Shown here: positions 46,101 to 58,200 of the stretch, in pieces
Position numbering within the stretch: position 1 is the first letter of the stretch
Layout: each line of letters opens with the position of its first letter
From: Leptidea sinapis
Taxonomy: Eukaryota > Arthropoda > Insecta > Lepidoptera > Pieridae
Length of the DNA: 64,000 nucleotides
Direction: 5' to 3'
Assembly (NCBI RefSeq): GCF_905404315.1
Contig: NC_066273.1
Location: 2,852,001 to 2,916,000 of the forward strand
Made by a program: the position numbers and the translations under genes
The notes under the pieces: model-generated
Seen by the model: the letters and a program-made list of their open reading frames with translations, nothing else
Database searches by the model: none
What the model was told of the DNA's origin: nothing

Positions 46101-49100
46101 CTCTTTATTATAATTTCATCTTATTTTCTACATTTATATATATAACATATTATAAATAGAGTCCCCCCGGCGTTGGTTCACGACAATTCCGCCGGTAGTT
46201 AGGGCGACAGACTGAGGAACTTCCGCACGATGCGTGCCGTTCCCAAAACAGCTGCTTTCTGTAACTGACCCTTTATCCAATTATTAAGCAAGAGCCTCTT
46301 GAGATGATGGTCGAGGCTCTTTGCTATAAGACAGTTTACGGAAACGACTATTGGGACAATTATTGTTGAAGCAACATCCCTCATGTCAGTAACCTCGTGT
46401 GCGTGTGTGTTGTAATTTTCAATAATATTGTTCTGTATTTCTTTTGTAAAATAAATTATTTATATATATTTTGGTATATGTCAGACTTGAGTGATCCCTT
46501 GCATTCAATATCAAGCGATGGGCAAGTAGTCTTATTGAATTTGGTATATTCTTACTAATTAAATCATAGATTTGCTTGTAAAGTATACAAATATTTTCAT
46601 CGAGGTAATTGAGACTTCCAGAGTACAGACGCCAGAAGTAAGAATGGTATGAGAATCAGATCCCAATTTTATCGATCATAAGCCGATTTGTTTTAGTTGG
46701 CCATGAGTTAAAGTCAATGGACCACATTCATACAATTTGTATGTAATGACCACTCTATTGTAATGTCAAAATTGTGATAAGAGTGATTCTGTTAATTTGT
46801 AAGAATAATAATTATTTCGATCACATAAAAAGTTTAATTTTAGCCAAGATTTTTAGATACATTTTTAAAAGTTACCATTTGGTTTTATTTAAGCTAATCC
46901 TATTAGATTTTAATATCATTAAAGTATTTAATGTAACATGTAGTCTTAAATTATTAACCATTGTTAGTTAGAAATCGTCGTAATAAATTAGGACTCCTCT
47001 GAGAACCCCAATTTCAAGTTTCTTCGTGTGACCAGGTTTTATATGATTTTTGAGAGAAAATGTAATTTTTTTTCTTAATCATCTCATACATACATATTAA
47101 GCGTAAAAAATGCGATTTAAAAGTGTTTAATGAACCTACTTGAATTAAGTAGGTAAATATAATCATTTCACACTAAACAAGCGAATAACTTCATGGTGTC
47201 GCAAAATCGTAACGCGCGAAATAATTCATTATAATAATAATATTGTTTTTTTGAAGTACCTAGATTGGGAACGGCGCGCATTGTGCGGAAGTTCCTCAGT
47301 CTGTCGCCCTAACCACCGGCGGAATTGTCGTGAACCAACGCCGGGGGGACTCTATTTTTTAAATTTATATTTGTTATATTGTTTTTTTATAAATATGTTA
47401 TATATATAAATGTAGAAAATAAGATGAAATTGTAATAAAGAGAATAATGTTCATTTGAAAATGAAAATGAATTTATTTCGGAAGAAAAACTGACACTCAC
47501 CCAAAAAAGTTAATGAGAACAAAGTATATGCTTAATCTAATACTTAACTTAATACAAAAGAAACAAAAGCAAAACTTGATGTGGCAGTGGTCTTCCAAAA
47601 CTGGAGTCCACATTTATAGTTGTGTCCATACATTATGAGCACAACACTGATTTTCAGTGACCCCATTGTGTGAAGTTTGAAGCTGAACTGACATATTTTT
47701 AAAAGTAAAATATAATTAATTGTGGCACTAAAATAATTATTATGAGAAAAAAAATATGATTAACAAAAAAAAATGTTACTAAAAATAAATAATGACAATA
47801 ACAAAAACAATAAAAAACGTATGTGTGTAAATATATAAGAAAGAAAGAATAATAATAAATACGATAATATTTCAGACACACATCCATATTGCATAGCCTT
47901 ACAAAGTCACAATTACAACTATTTAAAAATGTAAGAATATTAAAATATATAATTGATTTGAAAAAACATTCAATAATCTTCTATTTATGGTCCTTACAAT
48001 GATGCACACTTAACCAATATTTAAGAATGGGATTGTTCAATTAGCAATAATTTTGTTGTTAGAGAAGCGTGAACTAAAAGGATGCCATTCGTAATGTAAT
48101 AATTGTGAAGAAATCATTGATGCCGCCGTCTGCAAACATGCTAATTTGCATTAAAAGTGCATTATCTCTCATATTTTATTCGTAAGACAGCGAGCCACTT
48201 CAATTAAACTTCAAATAATAGATACTGATGGGCCAACAAATTTCCGTTAGCAATTTTAAGGACCGGAAAGTCGAATAATTTTTTGTCATGTTATAATCAT
48301 GCAGGCTGTCAAAATCCAGTGGTTTGATCTATTATAATGTTACTACCAATTTGCAAAGACCAACAGTTTTTAAAAGATAAATTCAATGTATAGTTCTATA
48401 GCAACCATCGAGTGAATGAGGCTCTACCGATGATGATTGATAATGTAATGTATGAGCCCTTCACTCACACATGGGATCGTTTCACATTTCCCTTTTCCCT
48501 TTATTTTCTTTCAATACATTACGCCACAAGTTAGGATATCATCCCCACCATCTGGATGTGTGGCGATGGTCCACAGTGCGATTTTCAAGGAGCTTTCTTC
48601 CACGTACTACAAAGCTGTGGAATGAGCTTCCTTGTGCGGTGTTTCCGGGACGATACGACATGGGTACCTTCAAAAAAAGCGCGTACACCTTCCTTAAAGG
48701 CCGGCAACGCTCTTGTGATTCCTCTGGTGTTGCAAGAGAATGTGGGCGGCGGTGATGACTTAACACCAGATGACCCGTACGCTCGTTTGTCCTCCTATTC
48801 CGTAAAAAAAAAACTATATTATTATTGAACATTATTTTACGTCATTTGTTTAGTTCACGTCACATGATCAGTCCCAGCCTAGCGAAACTCTTTAAGAAAA
48901 AAGCGATTCACTCGATTGTATGAAACGTGCAGTCATTGATAGATTGACAGATGACGACTATAATGTTGTAAAAGACGGAGATAGCCGAAATCCCCTACGT
49001 TGTAACTACAAACAAGTCGCCCTATTTAATAAGTAAATTTGGAGTTCCTCAAGGTAGTCTTATGGGACCCTTACTATTTTTAATTTATTTGAATGATTTA

Positions 49101-52100
49101 CCCGATGTGGTTGACTATTTTAAGCAATTGTTCGCTTTCAAACCTAGCCGGATTATACTTCGTCGCTAATCGCCATACTGTAATTATTAGTATTAAACTT
49201 ATGTCAAATCACTACACGTTACATACTAAACTAAATTTTTACTAAGGCAGTCCCGCCCCTGATTACGTAGTATTTTCACCCTCTTTGATCTACCCATGAC
49301 TCCATTGTTTTTCTTTGGCATCTTATATTCCAACGTGACGGTCTACCGTATAACAATGAGTTGTTATACGCGAATTCACAACTAACAACACCTTGTTACA
49401 ATATATAAAAAAAAATTGTCAATTTTGTAACGACATTATAATTTGAACAGGAAGGTGGTATACGTGCTCTGTACCGCGGCTTCGTGCCCACGTTGGTGGG
49501 AATGGTTCCGTACGCCGGCTTCAGCTTCTACTGCTTCGAGTCGCTCAAGTTCTTCTGCATGAAGTATTTCCCCACCACACTCTGCCGGAAGTGCGATCGA
49601 AATACAGGTATTTATGTTATAATGCCCATATACTACCGCAAAAAGGATTTTTGTTTTTTTTTAGGGAAATAAGGACCAAAACGAGCAGGACATTTAGCTG
49701 ATAGTAATTGATACGCCCTGCCCATTATATTGCAGTGCCGCTCAAGATTCTTGAAAACCCCCAAAAATACTGAATGGCACTACAAATGCGCTCGTCACCT
49801 TGAGACGTAAGATGTTAAGTCTCATTTGCCCAGTAATTTCACTAGCTACGGCGCCCTTCAGACCGAAACACAGTAATGCTTACACATTACTGCATCACGG
49901 CAGAAATATTCGCCATTGTGGTACCCATAATCTAGCCGGCATCCTGTGCAAATGAGCCTCCGACTGGTTTTTGGTATTGGGAAGGCTCAAGCTAAAGTAT
50001 GTGAGTAATTATTTTTAGTCTTAGTATTTATGAATTAAATATAAACAAATACTTTCTACTTAAACTAATACAATGTCCTGTAAAACTGTTTACATGGTTG
50101 GTCTCATACAATAAGTCTTGAAACTAATTTAAAAAGTGTTACTGCAACAATATATATCCAATTCTTCAGTAGTTTTTTTTATATTTATTTTTGTTTGGTT
50201 CCCGTCGGGTGCTCTCCGGCATACTATTTAACAGATATGGTATTCTTTTATTTAAAGTTATATCGCCAAAGTCTTTAAAAAGACATCATACAAGCAAGTT
50301 CTCATTTGTGACGAGAGTTAGGTCATGCTGAATGGAAGCGAGGAAGAAAGAAGGTCGAGGAGTAGTTGATCGAAGAGGAGAGTATTTTTATCAGTGTTAC
50401 CAGTGGGAGGCTCCTTTGCACAGGATGCCGATTAGATTGTGGGTACCACAACGGCGCCTATTTCTGCCGTGAAGCAGTCATGTGTTAGCATTATTGTGTT
50501 TAGGTCTGAAGGGCGCCGTAGCTAGTGAGATTACTGGGCAAATGAGAATTAACATCTTATGTCTCAAGTTGACGAGCGCAATTGTGGTGCCTATCAGAAT
50601 TTTTGGTGTTTTCAAGAATCCTGAGCGGTACTTTATTGTAATGGGCAGGGCGTATCAATTATCATCAGATTAGCCATAAGTCATAAGTACTGATGAATAA
50701 CTGAGCTTGCTTTGTACCTGGACCGTCACTACATGGGTCACGTCATATCAAAGACTTTCTCGAGCCAGGAGCCCTATTACCAAAATCGAAATACGAAGTA
50801 TCGGTTGACGGATCGTAAGTTTTCCTATTACAAAAGTTTCGGATCCGAAGATCGATACGAAGTTCGCGATTAGACAATTTGTCTTTCGTTTTTCTTATTC
50901 CCAAATTCACTTGATATTTACTTTTGCGTTGTTTGACATTATTATTATCATAACTAAGTCCAATGTCACTTTTGATGTCTATTGTTCCGAAACGAAAACC
51001 GTCCGCACTATTCGGTTCTGCATCCGAAGTACTTTGGTAATAGGATTTAATTCTAAGTTCGTCGTCTTTTCGTTTCGGACCGAAACTTCGGCTATCGATT
51101 GTGGTAATAGACCTCCTGATGGTGGTATCGTACGCACAGTTTAGCGGCGAAGAGTTCATTTTTATGAAGTACATCGCCAGGGCTGATCATACCGATTTTA
51201 ACCTGATTCCTGCCGCCGAATTCCACCTTCGCACGACACGCCACAATTTAGGATATCATCCCCACCATCTGGATGTGTGGCGGTCCTCCACAGTGCGGTT
51301 TTCAAGGAGCTTTCTTCCACGTACTACAAAGCTGTGGAATGAGCTTCCTTGTGCGGTGTTTCCGGGACGATACGACATGGGTACCTTCAAAAAAACCGCG
51401 TACACCTTCCTTAAAGGCCGGCAACGCTCTTGTGATTCCTCTGGTGTTGCAAGAGAATGTGGGCGGCGGTGATCACTTAACACCAGGTGACCCGTACGCT
51501 CGTTTGTCCTCCTATTTCGTAAAAAAAGGTATTGTAAGAGAATACCTGAACGAAGCTGTGTTACGGTTATGGACGTAAGAAGCCCGGATATGAATCCCCT
51601 TGAGACAGCTATACAAGAAGACTGTGATAACATCAGACAACACAAGATTTTGACTATTATCAGTGGAATCATTTTAAACTGGAGTCCGGACGAGGAATAC
51701 GAGATACTGAATAATTTTATTTTTTTATGTTTGATGTCCTTGATTGTAACATAACATATTCCTTCTAAAGCGTAAAAAATATTGTTGAACTGAACACGAT
51801 AGCTAAAGAATTTTGATTTGAGCTTGAAACCTTAATTCTTAAGGCGACACTAAATGCCAGCAACCTTGAGCGATATGAGTTCACGGCTGCTGGCCCGCCA
51901 TCTATGTAACAAAGCCAATATTTTCAAAATCCTTGGGTGGAAAACAGTTTATATGCTTACAATCCTCGTTATTCACTACTAATCTGAATAAATGAACCTA
52001 CACAAAAAGTACAAGCTATAAGAATAACTTTTCCGAGAGAAGTACCAAAAAAATGCGCCACGCCATGCCAAAAAACTTGTTTAACTTGAAAGAAAAGTGG

Positions 52101-55100
52101 TAGTTCAAAAAGGCTCGGCAGTATTAACTATAACCAACAGCAAGCATTAGCAACCTACAAATAAGACTTAAGGATATGTGTAACAGGATTAAGTAGTGTT
52201 CATAGCTCCAAATGCTATACTTTCACCACAAAACTTGTCTAAAAACACCATGTTTGCGTGTTTTCTGCTTACTCTTCGCCTTAATATCCGGGCGACCGAG
52301 CCTTGCTCAGATTTTTAAGAATGTACAAAACTTGAACAAAAACAAGCTACTAGGACACCTGGATTCGAACCGGGGTTTTCTGCTTTCCGGATCACCCAAT
52401 GTCCCATCTGAGCTATTATAGTCTTGTATATAGTGGCGAAATTTACCTTTGTATTCTAATGTTATTGTAGCTGTTTCTCATTAAAACACGGATAAAACTA
52501 CATTTTTAAAATTGGAACCTAGTTAGATCGATTTATCGCCCCTGTAATCCCCTGTGTACTAAATTTTATGAAAATCGATGGAGCCGTTTCCGAGATTCAG
52601 ATTATATATATTGATACAAGAATTGCTCATTTAAAGCAATGGCTGGAAGTTCTTGTTACCGGGAGGTCTGCTTGATGTGTTTTTTTTTATTATTATTATT
52701 ATTTCCTTTATTAAGTTATCTTAAAGTTAAAGTTATTATATATTTTATTTTATGAAATGCTCACATAATGCCTCTATTTATTTACGGTATGTGAGGATTG
52801 ATGCATCTACGGTACTCAATAACTCTTGTGTTTATAAGTATTAATTTTCTTTTTTTTTCTTACTCGTGTCTGCCTTTCATTTTTTTTTTTTTATTAATTC
52901 GTTCTTTCGAACAGGCTATAGCCAGGGGCCTTACTGCCTTGTCGTTAGTATTTTCATTTCTTTGGTATTTATTATTTTCACTATTTTGTTTTACAAAAAG
53001 TCCAATCCAGTTTTCTCATTTCATCTTACATTATTTCCATTTTCCTTTTCCAATTATGTATATTCGATAGCGAATATTTATAGTAGTTTCTTTCATCAAA
53101 TCCAATCCAGTCTTAAAGTCATCAGTTATTTTACCATTTCCGTTAATGTATAATTCTCTAAAGAATATTTTCCATATTTTCCTTTTAGTAAGTCCAAATC
53201 CAGTAATATAGTCTCTAATAATTTTCCCCTTTTCTTAAAGTCAAATCCAGTGTAATTTGCATAACTTTTTAGAATAATACCTACCTATTTACATTATCTG
53301 TTCAGTTCGCGAATTGCGCTATGCTATTACTAGTTGTATATGTACAAGTTATAACGTATTTACATAATTATAAACAAATTTACAACGTATGTATCTACAA
53401 ATTACAATGTATTTACAGTACTACATACAAATTTATACAAGGACATATAAGTTGATGTGTCCTTTAATAGATCTATTACTGAGAGCGGGATTATATTGGG
53501 TGCACCATATATTTCCAGTAGCTCATCCATCAGCACAAGGCGCTGTATGCCAAAGGACGAACAATCAAAAAAGATGTGATCCAGAGACTGATCTTGTTGC
53601 TTATTACAATGGTCACAAAAAGGAGAGGAGACAATTTTTTTGCGATGAAGATGAACTTTCTGTGAGCGTTATTTTTAAACTTACAAAACCAGGGTGTGCT
53701 ATTAACGGGATTATCTAACAAAGTATGTGTCTGCCTTTCAGTTTTTGACATTTGAGTATTTTTGTAGTGTCACTTTGCACATATTGTAATTGAAATGATT
53801 TGTAAAACAATTAAAATGTAAATCTTGATTTAAAAGAGTGGTAATGAGTTTCTTGCCACTTTTTGTCATTAGCTCAACCCTTTACGAAGTAGCGGTAGAT
53901 TCAATAAGAAAACAATATTTTTATTTTTTGACATTCTTAAGTGTCATTTCCGTGACCTACATGAATAAAGTGATTTTGAATTTGAAAGATATAAGATTAA
54001 ATAAATACTTAGTTATGTCTAATAATATCTATTGTCATGAAAAAAAAAAAAAAATTTGTATTTCAAGGTGGTCTGGTCCTGTCGGTGCCTGGTAAGCTTC
54101 TGTGTGGTGGATTTGCTGGAGCAGTAGCTCAGTCAGTCTCGTATCCCCTGGACGTCACCAGGAGGAGAATGCAGTTGGCTGCGATGGACCCCACTACCAG
54201 ACATTTTGGGTGAGAATATCACACACACATTTACATGTTCTTAACAGCTAACTAATAATCATCGTTATAACCTCAAATGCCTCCGTGACCATAGAACTAT
54301 ACACAAATAAAATTTGAAAAACAAAATTTTATGAACGATGCGGGACGATTGCGGGCGAGACGATCACTTAGCGTTGCGTAGAGACGTCGCTTCATTGTGT
54401 GTCTTCTACCGCATTTATCACGGGGAGTGTTCCGAAGAGCTGTTTAACCGGATTCCTGCCGCCGAATTCCACCTTCGCATGACACGCCACAAATTAGGAT
54501 ATCATCCCCACCATCTGGATGTGTGGCGGTCATCCACAGTGCACACCGCACTGTGGATGACCGCCACACACAGCCACACAGCTTTCTTCCTCGTACTACT
54601 AAGCTGTGGAATGAGCTTCCTTGTGCAGTGTTTCCGTTGTCCTCCTATTCCATAAAAAAAACGTAATAATATTATAAAAATTAAAAATAAATAAATAAAA
54701 ATAACAGTGTGTGCGTGATTCCTTGCTAAAAGGAGCTTACTCAGTATATTGTTGGTCAGTACAGAAGACACCAACACAACACTGGTTTTCAGCAGCCCCT
54801 CGTGACATTTGAAGTTGACAGTTGCAGTAGTCTTCCCATTATAATTAATTTGTGTAGGTATCAAAGGGAATGACTAAATATTATATTTTCTTGATTTTTT
54901 TTCGTTTTTCTTAATTTATAGTGTAATAAAAATAAATAAATAATTGTAATAATAATAAATATTAAATCATACTATAATCTGTACGTAACTGTATATAATA
55001 TATTAAACACTAGCTGACCCGACAGACGTTGTTCTGTTAATAAACGGTTCGAGAGATATGGTAAATGCGTGGGTGGGGGATCGTGACACGACAAACTATA

Positions 55101-55206
55101 TAATTGTGTAAACCTTCCTTGAGCTTCAACGAATCTATTACAAAAGATTTCATTGAGATCGGTCGAGTAGTTTAGAAGTTATTAGGGAACATACAGACAT
55201 ACATTC

Positions 55207-55256
<50 letters not shown>

Positions 55257-58200
55257 ATATGTATATATATAGATTATTTCTACACCACGAACATTTTTTT
55301 CTTAACCTCTAACAGATTTAAATAATCAGTTTAATTAGTTTCTCTGTACACATTACCAGCTTTGTAAAAATACCTAGGCAAAGTATAAAATAATATTATT
55401 TTATGAACATTTGTGTTGTATAGATATATACCATTAAACCTCCTATACAAACTATCGGTAAATATATATTTGATTTTTTTAAAAGTGATAACACTTACTT
55501 CTGGCATTTATGCCACAATTTAATTTGTTTATCTACACCCATGCTTTAAATCCTCTATTAAAGATTCTGAAACAGTTAGCTTATTGCCAACATTAAAACA
55601 CCCAATGTTCTAATAACCATTACATAACCCAAAAAAGTGTTGTAATGTTGTACTGAATTTCATAACAACACTCCTCTGTTTTTTTTATCCCTTCATGCGC
55701 AAAGAGTTTCAACATACAGCAGCATTCTTATTGCTCGATGTGTGGTATCTGTATGAATTTCAAAAAAAGAACATTTTCTTTTACGCGTTCAACCACACTC
55801 CCAGAACGTCGCGCGCCGTAAAAAAAAAGTAGGTTATTTAAATCTCCGCCATTTTTCTTCGAAATTTTTATTGTTTTGTTTACAAAAAATAAGCGACTCA
55901 TCGCTGCAAAAGAACTTTATATACGAGTGAATTTTAATTATTTCACTATACAAAATGTAAATTACTACTAAAATAAATAATTGTTTCATTAATACTTATT
56001 TTATTTGTATATTATCAGTAATGAATGATATTAGGTTACTACTAGGACTGGTGTTTTAGCTGTGTGTGGTGTGTAAGCTAACTGTTCCAGAATCTTTTAG
56101 AGGATTCATATTCTGGGTGTAGATAAAGTCTTGTATGCAACTGTTGATAATTAGGTATTAAAACACTCATGTGATACTATTATCACACGAGGCGAAGCCG
56201 AGTCCACATTCGTTCCGAGTAATCCAAATTCGTGTTTTAATACCCCTTATTACACAACAGTTGCATAAATAACTAAAAATATATGATGAGGAAAGAACCC
56301 TCTGTATTGCTTTTAAAAAGTGCGTCAACATTGCTGACGTCACAATTGCTATCTTGCTGAAGATTACTCATTCTTCATGTTCTTCTAAAGAAAACTACAC
56401 GAGTATTTTATCGCTTTCATTTATTCAACGGGCAGTTTAACAACATCCAAGAGAGGTCTGGACTGTACGAAAGCCCGAGCACGAATGCCCCCTAGTGTCG
56501 ACAGTGCGGCGATACCTTAGGACTTATAGGACCCGGCGCACGTGCTACTGCACATGTTTTGGATTAAGTATTGAAATTACTATGAGAAGCAAATGTCATG
56601 CTTTTTAACAATAACTTCACAACACAATTCAATCAAATGATTACTTATGAACTATTTTTAGAGTAATCAATTGTTAAACTAAATTATTATCTGTACCTAG
56701 TATTTGCCCCGATATATATAATATGATATTATATAAAGTCATAGTTTACGCACTAAGTATTCATGTAAAATGTTTTGTTAATTTGTATGTAACAATATTT
56801 CATGTTATGTAGATATCGTAATATTTAACACTATGTATAATATTGTATTTTCTTTCATATCTTCTTCTTACATATCTTGCACCGGTGTTGGGTCACACTA
56901 ATACAGAAGGTTTGTATTTATTTTTATTTGTCTTTATCTGTTTCAGTTCAAACTTTTAGTTTTATATTAAATTAATATTTATTTATTATATTTTTATTTT
57001 AATCGGTCGCACCATTCCCAATCTGTGGTATCATTGAGAAAGTCATTTATGTTATAGTAACCTTTACCACACAAACGGCTTTATCATTTCTTTTGTAATA
57101 ACGTAATACTTTTGTTTTGAACATTTTCTGGGATTTTGTTGTAAAAGTATATACATCGCAAAAAAGCCTTACCAATAATATAAGCACGTAATACGAAATG
57201 ATTGGTATATTAATATAATCAATAAGTTAACTATACATTAAACCTTTTAAAAATATTACCTACTCGTTTGTAAAGTGTAAGTGTTTCCATTACATATACA
57301 AATAATAATAATATTAACACACTTTTACACAAATAATATAAAATACCGATCTATATATGTGCTGATTTACAGTTTCACATAAAATGTGACATTACAGAAT
57401 ACAGGGTGTTATTTTGAGAAGGGCGGTGATGGCCAAGTCGGAAACTACGAGACTTAGAGAAAAGTCGTTTAAGGAGTCATGCCCTTTATTTATAAGAAAC
57501 CAATAACTGCATATTTAGTTTTTTTTTAATTTCTTGATATTTTGGCGGAAATCTATACGAATGATTTTATAAAAAAAATACATCTTGTTTTATTATACCA
57601 ATGTACTCTGTTGCTGATAAGCATCAATCTTTGCAATGAAATGTATCACTAAAAATGAAAGGAAATACCATTTTTTTTTTTACACAAAAGAAAACTTTTA
57701 AACTTTTACATTGAAGTCAAAGGAAACCATTTTGAGCAACTTATTAGTAAGTTTAAAGTGAGATATGAAAAAAAATTGTAATTTTTTTCTATTTCCTTTC
57801 ATTTTTAGTAATACATATCTTTGTAAAGGTTGATCCTCATCAGCAACAGAGTCTATTGGTTCAAGGTTGTAATTTTTTGGTAAAAAAAAACTTCCGGGTC
57901 GATTTCTGTCTAAATTACAAGAAATTTTAAAAAACTTAATATGCGTTATTGGTTTCTTATAAATCGAGGGCGTGACTCCTTTCACGACTTGTCTCTAAGT
58001 CTCGCAGATTCCGACTTGACCATCACCGCCCTTCTCAAAAAACCAGCCTGTAGTAAATCAATCGGAGTTGGTAATTGCTTTCGGGGTGACTGTCGCCTAC
58101 ATGATACATACATTACATTGCTACGTACGCTTACAACGCTCCGGATATTGATGGACTTGTGAAAATGTCATCGCTATAAATTTTCCCTAAATAAAGACTT

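Noticed and set aside
50743..51174. 143-codon minus-strand open frame as a gene
   Set aside because: It coincides with nested inverted repeats, is rich in Arg/Lys/Asp/Ser without domain structure, and overruns the element edge.
52345..52421. tRNA gene on the minus strand
   Set aside because: The B box is good, but the sequence continues into SINE text and the acceptor arms do not match.
52798..53153. Phe/Ser/Ile-rich frames as membrane proteins
   Set aside because: They arise from T-rich intron DNA within degraded LINE sequence; no start context, no conservation signal.
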